Below the pieces are notes generated by a model. The model ran no database searches, was not told the DNA's origin, and saw nothing but the letters and a program-made list of their open reading frames with translations. Shown piece after piece: positions 25,477 to 34,119 of a stretch of DNA of 64,000 nucleotides. Position 1 is the stretch's first letter, and the number at the start of each line of letters is the position of its first letter. A program made the position numbers and the translations under genes. The stretch comes from Agromyces lapidis. Lineage in GTDB: Bacteria; Actinomycetota; Actinomycetes; Actinomycetales; Microbacteriaceae. The stretch lies in contig NZ_WBIQ01000010.1 in NCBI RefSeq assembly GCF_009749405.1, forward strand, positions 1 to 64,000, given 5' to 3'.

Positions 25477-26349
25477 TCAGGTCATGCTGAACGCTTGAAT
25501 GATTCCGACTACTGCCGGTGCCATCACAACAATGATCAGGACCGGGAGGAGGCAGAAGATGAGCGGGAAGAGGATCTTCACGGTCACCTTCTGCGCCTGC
25601 TCTTCGGCACGCTGACGTCGTTTGAGTCGCATCTCACCGGCTTGGACGCGCAGCACATCGCCGAGGGCGATCCCGTACGCATCAGCCTGTACAACTGCAC
25701 GCACGAACCGGCGGAGATCCTCAGAATTCGTTCGCTCTTCCAACTCATGGAATGCATCCCGACGCGTTCGCCCGATCGACATATCCTGCAGCACTCGCAC
25801 AAGCTCCTCGGCGAGCGGACCGCGGCCCCCGCGAGCAGACTTCGCCATCGCAGCATCGAATCCGAGCCCAGCTTCGACCGCAATCGTCATCTGGTCGAGT
25901 GTGTCCGGCAACGCGACGGCGACCGCTTCCCTCCTGTCGTGCGCTCGAGAGTTGATGAGCACGTCGGGGAGAAAGAAGGCGATGATCGTCATGGCGATCA
26001 CGATGAAGATCACCAGCGGCTGCGGACCCGTGCGAGAGATCAACAGCATGCCGAGCAGGACAGCGATGATCGGCAAAACGATCTTCCAGACGGCCAGCGC
26101 GTTCGGCGTCCATCCGCTCGGCCGACCGGCGTACGCGATCTGCTTCTCGAGCCAGCCGATGTACCCGCTGGGTGCGGAAGCAACCAATCGGGCACCGATC
26201 GATCCCTGTTGCACCGGCCCGAGCTGGGTACCGATGACCACGCCATCTTGCTCTGAACCTTGTTTCGCCGCTTTGGGGAAGAGGAGAAACACGAACAGCC
26301 CAAAGCAGACGGCCGTGACTACCGCGATGACGATTCCGACGATGGGCAT
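25477..26349 (-). CDS. tadC: Tad pilus platform protein TadC
   Basis: Type II secretion F-domain protein, 290 residues, one of the two inner-membrane platform proteins of the Tad (tight adherence) pilus machine. Membrane spans lie at the N-terminus (IVIAVVTAVCFGLFVFLLF), near residues 85-125 and at the C-terminus (LPVLIIVVMAPAVVGIIQAF). The cytoplasmic F domain carries GLGFDAAMAKSA and RTRRDAFHELEERT. One base separates it from tadB. It is the last gene of the cluster. Confidence 0.92.
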   Translation of the reverse strand: MPIVGIVIAVVTAVCFGLFVFLLFPKAAKQGSEQDGVVIGTQLGPVQQGSIGARLVASAPSGYIGWLEKQIAYAGRPSGWTPNALAVWKIVLPIIAVLLGMLLISRTGPQPLVIFIVIAMTIIAFFLPDVLINSRAHDRREAVAVALPDTLDQMTIAVEAGLGFDAAMAKSARGGRGPLAEELVRVLQDMSIGRTRRDAFHELEERTNSEDLRRFVRAVVQADAYGIALGDVLRVQAGEMRLKRRQRAEEQAQKVTVKILFPLIFCLLPVLIIVVMAPAVVGIIQAFSMT

Positions 26350-26350
26350 C

Positions 26351-27307
26351 TCAGAACTTCACCTTCACCGAGTACATCACCCAGATCGTGCCGACCACCA
26401 ACAGCAGGAACGCCACGATCAACGCGACGATGCCGATCGGATTCGTGAAGAAGAACGAAACGTAGCTTGGATTCGCGACGAGGAGGAACAAGAACACGCT
26501 GACTGGGAGTGCCACAAGAATGACGGCGGAGAGCCGCCCTTCGGCACTCAGCGCTCGCACGTGGCGGCGGATCTGATTGCGCTCACGGATCGTCTTGCCG
26601 ACCTGGTCGAGCACCTCCGCAAGGTTGCCACCCGTCTCCTGGTTGATCGCGATCGCCTGGGCCACCCATTCGAAGTCCGCACTCTTCATCCGCTGCGCGG
26701 TGTTCGCGAGCGCGTCGGCGAGATTGCGACCGAGCCTGGTCTCATTGACGACTCGGGCGAGTTCCTCACTGGTCGGCTCTTCCGCTTCGGCGGCAACTGC
26801 ACCGATCGTACGGTTCAGCCCGTGGCCTGCCCGCAGGCCACCGGCGAGCATCTGCACGGTGTCATCGACCTGGTCGGCGAATTTCGCCTGCCGCTGCGAG
26901 GTGCGCATGACGAGGAGGAATCTCACCAAAAACGGTGTCGCCGCCCCGAACATGACGGCGAGAAGAAACCAGAACCCGTTCGCGAGCCCGAGGAGCACGC
27001 CGATGAGCGACATGACGCTCGTCGCCGACGCGACGAGGATCAGGAACCCCGCGCGATCGGTCTTGATGCCGGCGAGTTCGAGCGACTCAGGGCTGAACAT
27101 ACCGCCAGAGCGGTTGGTCGATGCCGAGTCGATCGCTGCTGTGGCCCGGTCGGTGATTCTCGTCAGGGCGGAGACGTGCTCTTCACCGGGGGCGAGGCGA
27201 CGGTCCCGTGCGACTCTCGGCGCGGGCGGCGCGATGACGAGGAAGACAATAGCCAGCAGCGCGAGGAGGCAGATCGTTACGCCGCCGACGATGAGGAGCG
27301 GGTTCAT
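26351..27307 (-). CDS. tadB: Tad pilus platform protein TadB
   Basis: Second F-domain platform protein, 318 residues, expected to pair with TadC around the TadA ATPase. An N-terminal span (VTICLLALLAIVFLVIAPP) and two central spans precede the F domain (QVDDTVQMLAGGLRAGHGLNRTIGAVA; NQETGGNLAEVLDQVGKTI); two C-terminal spans end the protein. Its ATG overlaps the tadA stop by four bases (ATGA). Confidence 0.93.
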   Translation of the reverse strand: MNPLLIVGGVTICLLALLAIVFLVIAPPAPRVARDRRLAPGEEHVSALTRITDRATAAIDSASTNRSGGMFSPESLELAGIKTDRAGFLILVASATSVMSLIGVLLGLANGFWFLLAVMFGAATPFLVRFLLVMRTSQRQAKFADQVDDTVQMLAGGLRAGHGLNRTIGAVAAEAEEPTSEELARVVNETRLGRNLADALANTAQRMKSADFEWVAQAIAINQETGGNLAEVLDQVGKTIRERNQIRRHVRALSAEGRLSAVILVALPVSVFLFLLVANPSYVSFFFTNPIGIVALIVAFLLLVVGTIWVMYSVKVKF

Positions 27308-28809
27308 CGGATCTCCCCGAGCATCTCGCTTCGGACCACCTGAAACAGCGACATCGGGAGGGCGATGCCGTGGTCGGCGATGCGCTCGGCGAATCGGGGC
27401 CGCACTCCCGTCGGGCCGAGGCGCCCGAGCAAACGCCCTTCGTGGTCGTAGCCCGCGGAGTAGTCGAAGCTGAATGCATCCTGAAGGGTGATGATGTCCC
27501 CCTCCATGCCATGCACCTCGGTGATGTGCGTGATGCGACGCACGCCGTCTTTATGCCGGCTGATCTGGACGATGATGTCGATGGCCGAGGCGATTTGCTC
27601 ACGGATCGCGCGCAGTGGGAGGTCCATGCCCGCCATGAGCACGAGCGTCTCCATGCGCGAGACTGCATCTCGCGGTGAGTTGGCGTGGAGGGTCGAGATG
27701 GACCCCTCATGGCCAGTGTTCATCGCCTGCAGCATGTCGAGAGACTCGGCGCCGCGCACCTCGCCGACCACAATGCGGTCGGGGCGCATGCGCAGCGAGT
27801 TGCGCACGAGGTCGCGGATAGTGATCTCACCGCGACCCTCGATGTTCGCCGGGCGGGACTCGAGGCGCACGACATGCTCCTGTTGGAGCTGGAGTTCGAC
27901 GGCGTCCTCGATCGTGATGATGCGCTCGTCACCGGGAATGAACGCCGACAGCACGTTGAGTAGCGTCGTCTTACCGGTACCTGTACCGCCCGATACCAGG
28001 ATGTTCAACTTCGCCCGAACGGCCGCGTCAAGGACGGTCGCTGCCTCCCGCGACATGCTGCCGAAGTTGATGAGGTCGTGCACCGTGAAGGGAGTCCCGG
28101 CGAACTTTCGAATGGTCAGCGACGCTCCATCGACCGCGAGCGGCGGGATGATCGCGTTGACACGTGACCCGTCTTCGAGGCGGGCGTCGACGAGCGGCGA
28201 CGACTCATCGATACGGCGACCGACCTTGGCGACGATCCGCTCGATCACCCGGCGCAGCTGGGGTTCACCGGTGAATCGGTGCGGCGACTCCTGCAAACGA
28301 CCGTTGCGCTCGACATAGATCCGGTCGAAGCGGTTGACCATGATCTCGCTCACACTCGGATCGGCGAGCAGTGGCTCGAGCGGACCATATCCAAGGACGT
28401 CAGCGCCGATGTCCTCGATCAGCCGGTTCCGCTCGGCCGTGGAGAGTGCCAACTGCTCCCCTGCGACGATGTCAGCAAGCTCTGCGCGCGCAAGGAGGTG
28501 TAGTTGCGCTTCGGTCAGGGAGGCGTCGTTGAGGCGAGCACCAATCCGGCCGAAGAGTTCTTGGGCTGCCTTCTCCTTCACCGCCGCCAGCGGGTCCGCT
28601 GCTCCTGCCGGGCGTGGGTTCGGCACTCGTGGCGGTGTCGGTTGAAAGAACGAGGATTCCGGCGCGACGGCGGGAGGCTGCTCCGCCGGTGTCGCCAGCG
28701 ATTCGGCATCGTCGTGCGCCGGGTCCGTGGGCTCCTGTTCAGCCGGCACGAACGATTCGACGGTATCGCGCTCGCCGCGGAGAGCATTCAGTCGCTCATT
28801 CAGATTCAT
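27304..28809 (-). CDS. tadA: Tad pilus assembly ATPase TadA (CpaF)
   Basis: Secretion ATPase of the type II/IV family powering Flp pilus extension, 501 residues. A disordered N-terminus of about 75 residues is followed by the CpaF N-domain and the ATPase core with Walker A SGGTGTGKTT (near residue 274), ITIEDAVELQ as the Asp box and Walker B region RIVVGEVRG. ATG at 28809 was chosen because it opens the conserved MNLNERL tail and overlaps tadZ by 14 bases; the longer in-frame extension is antisense-free read-through of tadZ sequence. Confidence 0.94.
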   Translation of the reverse strand: MNLNERLNALRGERDTVESFVPAEQEPTDPAHDDAESLATPAEQPPAVAPESSFFQPTPPRVPNPRPAGAADPLAAVKEKAAQELFGRIGARLNDASLTEAQLHLLARAELADIVAGEQLALSTAERNRLIEDIGADVLGYGPLEPLLADPSVSEIMVNRFDRIYVERNGRLQESPHRFTGEPQLRRVIERIVAKVGRRIDESSPLVDARLEDGSRVNAIIPPLAVDGASLTIRKFAGTPFTVHDLINFGSMSREAATVLDAAVRAKLNILVSGGTGTGKTTLLNVLSAFIPGDERIITIEDAVELQLQQEHVVRLESRPANIEGRGEITIRDLVRNSLRMRPDRIVVGEVRGAESLDMLQAMNTGHEGSISTLHANSPRDAVSRMETLVLMAGMDLPLRAIREQIASAIDIIVQISRHKDGVRRITHITEVHGMEGDIITLQDAFSFDYSAGYDHEGRLLGRLGPTGVRPRFAERIADHGIALPMSLFQVVRSEMLGEIR

Positions 28810-30133
28810 TCGATCGCCGCCTTCTCTGGATCTTGCTGCGCTTCGGGAACGCCTCGGGCGCGATGCGGAGCACGATCGATCTGATCGCCTTCGCTGCAGG
28901 GTCGCGCACGTCGTCGTGAATGAGCGGCACGCCACGGTTCGAGGCGAGCAGAACTGCCGACGACTTGGGCATCTCGATGTCGACGGGCGCACCGATGATC
29001 TTCTCGACATCCTTGATGGTGAGGCCGCTGTTCTTGTCGACCTGGTTCACCACCACGTGCCGATTGCCCGGCATGAGTCCGAGCTTCGTGAGCAGCTCGA
29101 ACTCGGTGCGGGTGGCGCGCAGACTCGGCACGCCCATGTTGGTCACGAACACGGCATCAGTGACGTGCTCGAGGGTGACAAGCGTGTGTTCGCCGAGCCC
29201 CGGGGTCGTATCGATGACGACGTAACGGAAGGTCGAGCGCAGGCGGGTGATGAGCTCCGCGAGCGCGGCCGGCGCAACCTGATCGCCGAGTTCAGGCGAA
29301 GGCGCACTTGCCACCACGAAGAAGCCATCCACGTGGTGGGTGAGCGTCGTCTTCAGCACGAGTTCATCGATCGCCGCGTCAGCGACGGCATCGACAATCG
29401 TCTTCTCGGGTTGCAGTGCCAGCGCGACCGTGATGTCGCCGAACTGTAGATCTGCATCGACGAGTACCACCGAGTTCGGGGCGACCTCGGCGAGTCCGGT
29501 CGCGAGGTTGATCGCGATCGTCGTCTTGCCCTGCCCGCCCTTCGGGGCGACGACGGCGATCGCCTCCGTCGCGGTACCGGCCTCGAGCGGCGGGAACTCC
29601 CAGGTCGGTGCCTCGATCTCGACTTCTTGGTCCGTTCCGAAAGCGCCTTCGTCGGCGGGATCGGGGGCGGCTTCCTGCGTGACCGGCGCCGTGCTGACGA
29701 ACGGCAGGTCATCGATTTCCAGGGCCAGTGGTGCATCGAAGTCGTGGGTTTCAGCGTGCCCGTGGGCAATGAGCCATGACGCGAGGCGGTCGAGCAATCC
29801 GACCGTCGTTTCGTCAGTGGCGTCGGGGTTCAACACGGCGTGCAGGGAAAGCTCATCGACCCAGTCTTCGAGGTCGGAACGCTGTTCGCGCACGACGATC
29901 AGCCCGAGATTGGGGTGCTTCGTTGTCAACGCATCGACGAGCCCCCGCGTCTCCTCATAGTTGAGCACGGGGCCGAGCATGGCGATCCTCGGCACCTCGG
30001 TCACTCGATTCGCGACTGCCTCAGGGCCGAACGTCAGGAACTCCCCCGGGACCACGGCGAGCCGTTCGCCGAGAAGAGCCCGCAACCGGGTCTCGTACTC
30101 GGCGGATCGGCTTACGAGTAGATAGGGGAGCAC
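28796..30133 (-). CDS. tadZ: Tad pilus localisation ATPase TadZ (CpaE)
   Basis: MinD/ParA-type protein of the Tad system, 445 residues. An N-terminal receiver-like domain (about 1-120) is followed by an acidic linker and a P-loop ATPase with deviant Walker A APKGGQGKTT near residue 200 and VVLVDADLQFGD. It is thought to set the site of pilus assembly. The tail KRSKIQRRRRS is basic. GTG at 30133 overlaps the cpaB stop by one base. Confidence 0.92.
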   Translation of the reverse strand: MLPYLLVSRSAEYETRLRALLGERLAVVPGEFLTFGPEAVANRVTEVPRIAMLGPVLNYEETRGLVDALTTKHPNLGLIVVREQRSDLEDWVDELSLHAVLNPDATDETTVGLLDRLASWLIAHGHAETHDFDAPLALEIDDLPFVSTAPVTQEAAPDPADEGAFGTDQEVEIEAPTWEFPPLEAGTATEAIAVVAPKGGQGKTTIAINLATGLAEVAPNSVVLVDADLQFGDITVALALQPEKTIVDAVADAAIDELVLKTTLTHHVDGFFVVASAPSPELGDQVAPAALAELITRLRSTFRYVVIDTTPGLGEHTLVTLEHVTDAVFVTNMGVPSLRATRTEFELLTKLGLMPGNRHVVVNQVDKNSGLTIKDVEKIIGAPVDIEMPKSSAVLLASNRGVPLIHDDVRDPAAKAIRSIVLRIAPEAFPKRSKIQRRRRSNESE

Positions 30134-30909
30134 TATCTGAAGTTGCTCTCGTTGACGGGGGAGGAACCAGACGTGTCGGTCGTCTCGTTCTGCAGTGTCG
30201 CCCAGACGCCGACGTAGGGAAGGTATTCGCCTGCCTGCTCATACCCTTCCATCGCCCAGACCAGTCGCTCAGCGTCGTGCGTGGCGAGTGCAACGGTCAG
30301 CAGGATCGTGTCACCGCTCGTCCCATCCTCCTCGGATGAGTCGCCGTCGCTCACGTTCTCGCCGATCTGCGCGTTGGTGACCAGTACGCCGTTGAAGGAG
30401 AACTGCGACTCGGGCACGAAGGTTGGAGTTCCGTCCTTGATGTCGGCCCCGACCTCGTACTTCGTGACGACGAGGCCGATCTTGCTGCCGGCTCGTACTG
30501 CACCGCCCACCATCCGCTGCACGGGAAGGGCGAAGCTGACCTCCTGCATTCCAGCTGGAACATCCACCTCACCACGCGAAGCCTTGACTTCGGGGGACAC
30601 GAACTGCGCCGTAAGCAGTTGCTCTCCGACGAACACCTTCCCGTCAGCAACCAGACCATCGAGCTCGGAGAGTTCGGTCACGGCTCCATCGGGGATGTTC
30701 CGTTGCGGGGCGGTGTCGAGTTTGACGAAGTCGCCGATCGACTCGCCAGGAGTGCCGCTGGGGACTTCCTCCGTGACCACGTAGACGTCAGCGAGTTCGG
30801 CGCCCTCCTGTGCGCGCGCATCCGCGCCTCGCACGTAGGTGACGAGAATGAACGCCCCGACGACGGTCAGGATGAGGGCGATGATTGCACCGATGATTCG
30901 GGTCTTCAT
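30133..30909 (-). CDS. cpaB: Tad pilus assembly protein CpaB/RcpC
   Basis: A 258-residue protein with an N-terminal membrane anchor (IIGAIIALILTVVGAFILVTYV), an SAF domain (about 45-110) and the RcpC/CpaB region. In Gram-negatives CpaB works near the secretin; actinobacterial Tad systems retain it without an outer membrane. It lies 38 bases downstream of the TadG-like gene and directly upstream of tadZ. Confidence 0.88.
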   Translation of the reverse strand: MKTRIIGAIIALILTVVGAFILVTYVRGADARAQEGAELADVYVVTEEVPSGTPGESIGDFVKLDTAPQRNIPDGAVTELSELDGLVADGKVFVGEQLLTAQFVSPEVKASRGEVDVPAGMQEVSFALPVQRMVGGAVRAGSKIGLVVTKYEVGADIKDGTPTFVPESQFSFNGVLVTNAQIGENVSDGDSSEEDGTSGDTILLTVALATHDAERLVWAMEGYEQAGEYLPYVGVWATLQNETTDTSGSSPVNESNFR

Positions 30910-30947
30910 GATGTTCGGGTCTTTCGGGCCGGGGCGTGGGTAGGGCG

Positions 30948-31967
30948 TTAGTTGAGCAAACTGACTGCGGTGGAGATGTCGGTACCGGGCACGCTACCGA
31001 CGGGCACGTACTCCTGAAACTCGAGGAGGAGGCCGCGGCAGGAGCGCCTGCAGTCGATGTTGTCGACGTCCAGGCGGGATCGTTCCCAGAAGTTGGGGAG
31101 TACTTCCCTGCCACCGCCGAACGCCCAGCCGAGCAGCGAGACCTTGGCATAGTGCGCGATATGCACTACCGCCTTGCTGCCTTGATCCTCACCGCTGTCG
31201 AAGATCGGGACGTAGAGAGTGTGGCCCTCGGGCGGTGGCTCCGTGAAGACCGCGTGGCAGAGTTCGCCGAACTCGTTCGAGATTCCATTGTTGCCGGTAT
31301 CACTTCCCGAGGTCGTGCCGTCTGCACTTGTCTCGGCGAGGCAGCCAACCGGATTCCCATCATCGTCGAGAAGAGGGTCGAGCCATCCGAACCCGCCTGG
31401 AAGTGGAGGCTCGAGCGGATCGTCTTTGCAGAGCTTGTTCTCGTCGAAGCGCACCCAATGCGCGTCGTGGTCCTCGGCTCCTTCAGCGCCGACCATCCGT
31501 TCGAATTCACATGAAGAGAGGGCGAGCGGGATGGTGATGTTGCCGCCGGCCCAGTGTGCCGTCGCGGTCGCAGTCACGGGGCTGTTGTCGGTGACGCCGA
31601 TCGCTGCCGCGAACGGATGGAACGGCGCACTCGTGCCATCACCGTTGAGCGTGCTGACATCGATCCGCACTGTGCGCGCCGACCGATCTATCACTTGATC
31701 GTCGATCGTGACAGCCCCGTCAAACGCGTTGCCGTTGGCGAAGCTCGAGGCGATCGTCGTATCGCCCGGGCAGCGACTCACCGAGCACTTGGTGGCGACA
31801 GCGAGTGCCGCCGAATCCGCCGCGTTCTGGAGTTGGGCTCGCTCGTAGTAAAGCATTCCAGTATCGACGCCGATCGCCGCCATACCGAGGATCGGAATCA
31901 GCAGGATCGCGGTGAGCACGGCGCTCGCGCCGCGTTCACGGCGAAGCCGCTCATTCAACCGCCGCAT
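30948..31967 (-). CDS. TadG-like pseudopilin/pilus-associated protein
   Basis: A 339-residue exported protein. The N-terminus RRERGASAVLTAILLIPILGMAAIGVDTGML is the prepilin-like segment of TadG/TadE-type proteins (Flp-pilus TadG N-terminal domain); ERAQLQNAADSAALAVA is the standard continuation. The remainder is an extracellular domain with several cysteines, probably disulphide bonded. It overlaps tadE by 13 bases. Only the start at 31967 is compatible with a short hydrophilic leader. Confidence 0.85.
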   Translation of the reverse strand: MRRLNERLRRERGASAVLTAILLIPILGMAAIGVDTGMLYYERAQLQNAADSAALAVATKCSVSRCPGDTTIASSFANGNAFDGAVTIDDQVIDRSARTVRIDVSTLNGDGTSAPFHPFAAAIGVTDNSPVTATATAHWAGGNITIPLALSSCEFERMVGAEGAEDHDAHWVRFDENKLCKDDPLEPPLPGGFGWLDPLLDDDGNPVGCLAETSADGTTSGSDTGNNGISNEFGELCHAVFTEPPPEGHTLYVPIFDSGEDQGSKAVVHIAHYAKVSLLGWAFGGGREVLPNFWERSRLDVDNIDCRRSCRGLLLEFQEYVPVGSVPGTDISTAVSLLN

Positions 31968-32371
31968 ATCATCTTGCTTTCCGCCGACAGCACCCGTTCG
32001 GGTGCGATGAGCCAGTTGAACCATCCGGTGAGCCCGGGCGCCTCGAGTGTGGCGACTGCGGTCACTGAGAGCGGCTCGTCGTCTGGGTTAGTGGGGGCGC
32101 ATTCCATCGATGCGAAGGCGATCGCCGCATCGGGGACGAGCGGCGCAGCAGCGAGCCCTTCTTCGATCGCCTCCGCTTCAGCACCCGGCTCTGCCCAGTG
32201 GATCGCCATCGTCCGCGCAGCTTCGCGCGCCGCGTTGCCGAGTGAAACCTGCTGCCCGAACGCCCATCCGAACTCCATGATGCCGAACACCAACGTGAGG
32301 AGGACCGGCAGGATCAGGGCGAACTCAACCGCGGCCGCCCCGTCGTCTCGACGCCGAACCTTCATCATCAC
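31955..32371 (-). CDS. tadE: TadE-like pseudopilin
   Basis: A 138-residue minor pseudopilin. The leader MMMKVRRRDDG precedes AAAVEFALILPVLLTLVFGIMEFG, the classic TadE segment with Glu at position +5 after the likely prepilin-peptidase site (G|AAAVE). The body contains NAAREAARTMAI. A GAGGTGAGGTG tract serves as ribosome site; either of the first ATGs could be used. About 110 bases with a strong hairpin separate it from flp. Confidence 0.88.
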   Translation of the reverse strand: MMMKVRRRDDGAAAVEFALILPVLLTLVFGIMEFGWAFGQQVSLGNAAREAARTMAIHWAEPGAEAEAIEEGLAAAPLVPDAAIAFASMECAPTNPDDEPLSVTAVATLEAPGLTGWFNWLIAPERVLSAESKMICGG

Positions 32372-32431
32372 CTCACCTCGAGCCCCGACCCACGGCGCAT
32401 TTCTTGTTCTGTCATGCGCATCTGAACGAAC

Positions 32432-32463
32432 GCTCGCGCGGCCCCCTCCGGGGCCACGCGAGC
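32432..32463 (-). terminator. Hairpin between flp and tadE
   Basis: GCTCGCGCGGCCCC (32432-32445) pairs with 32450-32463 with one mismatch across a CTCC loop. It lies 18 bases after the flp stop. In Tad operons the pilin needs much more expression than the machine, so this is probably a leaky terminator that separates flp from tadE and the genes after it. Confidence 0.75.
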
Positions 32464-32480
32464 CGGTCGATCGACCCCGA

Positions 32481-32666
32481 TTAGGGAAGGTTGTTCAGCA
32501 CCGTCTGGAACGCCGCGTTGATCTCGCCACCGAGTGCAACAACGACGACGACGATGACTGCGGCGATGGCGGCCACGATGAGACCGTACTCAACAGCAGT
32601 CGCACCTTCGTCCTCGGAACGGAGCGAGTTGATCCGCGCCTGGAGCGCGGCGTATGCCTTCAGCAT
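32481..32666 (-). CDS. flp: Flp-family major pilin
   Basis: A 61-residue pilin subunit. Leader, then EDEGATAVEYGLIVAAIAAVIVVVVVALGG: the prepilin peptidase site is after Gly in EG|ATAVEYGL with the invariant Glu+5/Tyr+6, and the hydrophobic stalk follows. The short C-terminus (INAAFQTVLNNLP) is typical. AAGGG lies seven bases before the ATG. The stop is TAA, rare in this GC-rich window. It would be processed by the A24 peptidase encoded upstream. Confidence 0.95.
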   Translation of the reverse strand: MLKAYAALQARINSLRSEDEGATAVEYGLIVAAIAAVIVVVVVALGGEINAAFQTVLNNLP

Positions 32667-32718
32667 GATGGACCCTTCGGGTAATGGGACACCTGCACTC
32701 CCGAGCGGGTGGTGCATG

Positions 32719-32754
32719 CCGCATGCGGGTACATGCGGTGACATGAAAGCTATA
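32719..32754 (-). promoter_or_regulatory. Putative flp promoter -10 and structured 5' leader
   Basis: On the minus strand TATAGC (32749-32754) is a possible -10, about 83 bases before the flp ATG. The predicted leader contains the palindrome CCGCATGCGG (32719-32728) flanked by further GCATG/ACATG copies (32713-32744), which could fold as a hairpin or bind a protein. No clear -35 is seen. Confidence 0.4.
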
Positions 32755-32777
32755 CAGCGCATTCCGAGGGGCCTATG

Positions 32778-32936
32778 CCCCACTTTGGGGGTCGCATCCG
32801 GGCAACGACGCAACGATTGGCGCAGATCGGGCGTTTTCGACGCAAGATGCGTGAACCTGCCCCCCAATCTGGGGGTTTAACGGGGTACAAGTTTGGGGTA
32901 CACGCGTACCCTGAGAACGGGGTACAGATGTACCCC
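32778..32936. promoter_or_regulatory. Array of C4/G4 palindromes upstream of flp
   Basis: Within 160 bases lie four palindromes sharing G-run/C-run ends: CCCCACTTTGGGG (32778-32790), CCCCCAATCTGGGGG (32861-32875), GGGTACACGCGTACCC (32896-32911) and GGGGTACAGATGTACCCC (32919-32936), plus a half site GGGGTACA (32882-32889). The block fills the 350-base gap between the prepilin peptidase and flp, which otherwise holds no gene. It looks like a multi-site operator or activator region. Confidence 0.6.
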
Positions 32937-33016
32937 GATGTTGATGCGAGGTGTCGGCGGCATCATCTTCGGCCGAGCCCGCCCGATCGCTGCAACTCCC
33001 GCGGCGGCATGGGCCG

Positions 33017-33676
33017 TCACCCCACCGGCCCCGCCAGCCACACCGCCACGAGCGCCCCCGCGAGCATCGACGGCCCGAACGGGATCGACCCCCGCAACGT
33101 CACCCGTTTCAGCGCGAGCGCGACGAGCGAGATGAGTCCCCCGATCACGAAGGCGCCGAGCAGGGCGACGAGCCACGGCGACAGCCCGAACCAGCCGACG
33201 AGCAGCCCGATGACGAGGGCGAGCTTCACGTCGCCCATGCCCATCGACGACGGCGAGATGAGGGCGAGCACGAAGTAGACGGCGAACATCGCCGCGGCTC
33301 CGGCGAGCGCCCAGGCGAGCCGCATCCACTCCCCCGTGGCCCACGTCGCCGGTACCAGCAGCACCCCCACCACGGCAAGCGCCGGGAAGACCACCGCGTT
33401 CGGCAGTCGCTTCTCGACGAGATCGACGATCGAGAGCACCGTCGCGCACGCGGCGAAGGCGAGGAGGGCCGGCAGCAGCCAGTCGAGGCCGAAGCGCAGG
33501 CCGAGGAGCCCGAAGGTCACCGCGGTCGTGACGGCGGCGATGATGCGCAGGGTGGTGCGGCGAGGCATCCGCTCACCCTTCATCGAACGCGCCGACCACG
33601 CGGCCAACGGCCACCATCCGAGCGCGAAGCCGAACGCCGCGAGGGCGAGCGCGGTCAGCGGTGCGAGCATCGGCAT
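33017..33676 (-). CDS. A24 prepilin peptidase
   Basis: Aspartic membrane peptidase that cleaves Flp and TadE-type leaders, 219 residues, about six or seven spans. The two catalytic Asp lie in SIVDLVEKRLPN and SMGMGDVKLALVIG. It lacks the N-terminal methylase domain of long prepilin peptidases, as usual for Tad systems. It lies upstream of flp on the same strand, 350 bases away, and carries host-like GGATGCC motifs, unlike the tad genes proper. ATG at 33676 has no obvious ribosome site. Confidence 0.9.
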   Translation of the reverse strand: MPMLAPLTALALAAFGFALGWWPLAAWSARSMKGERMPRRTTLRIIAAVTTAVTFGLLGLRFGLDWLLPALLAFAACATVLSIVDLVEKRLPNAVVFPALAVVGVLLVPATWATGEWMRLAWALAGAAAMFAVYFVLALISPSSMGMGDVKLALVIGLLVGWFGLSPWLVALLGAFVIGGLISLVALALKRVTLRGSIPFGPSMLAGALVAVWLAGPVG

Positions 33677-33761
33677 GGTGAGCAGCGTAGCGCCGACGGG
33701 GCACGCAGCGGCGCGGTCGTGCACAGGCGGAGCGCGCTGGCCACGACACCGCTGCGAACGC

Positions 33762-34091
33762 TCAGCCGTGCAGCGAGAGCAATAGGCGCCCGGCTTCGAG
33801 GGCGTGCACGGCGTGCGGCACCCGGGCCGCGACGTACACGATGCCGCCGGGCGCGAGGTCGACCTCTCGCCCTTCCGCCTCGAAGCGGAACCGCCCCTCG
33901 AGGCACTGCACCGTGATCGGCGCCGCGGCGGTGTGCTCGGCGAGGGCTTCGCCCGAGTCGAGGGCGAGGTGCATGAGGCGCACGCCGTCGGCCTTCAGCA
34001 GCCGGGCGGAGCTGACCCGGCCGGCGACGACCGGATGCTCCTCCGCGATCTCCTCCGCCGCGGCGGCGACGACGATGAACGAATCCGTCAT
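33762..34091 (-). CDS. Small cupin-domain protein
   Basis: A 109-residue single-domain cupin (LALDSGEALAEHTAAAPITVQCLEGRFRFEAEG, then LAPGGIVYVAARVPHAVHALE). Some metal-binding histidines are recognisable (EHTA, PHAVHA). The role is unknown; such cupins often sense or bind small ligands. It lies 28 bases after fprA in the same direction and may be co-transcribed with it. Confidence 0.75.
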   Translation of the reverse strand: MTDSFIVVAAAAEEIAEEHPVVAGRVSSARLLKADGVRLMHLALDSGEALAEHTAAAPITVQCLEGRFRFEAEGREVDLAPGGIVYVAARVPHAVHALEAGRLLLSLHG

Positions 34092-34119
34092 GACGCCCGC
34101 CTCACGCGCCCGCGCGCGC

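Noticed and set aside
28810..29010. A longer tadA start upstream of 28809
   Set aside because: The extension reads through tadZ coding sequence in another frame and is Arg/Ser-rich; the ATG at 28809 gives a normal CpaF length.
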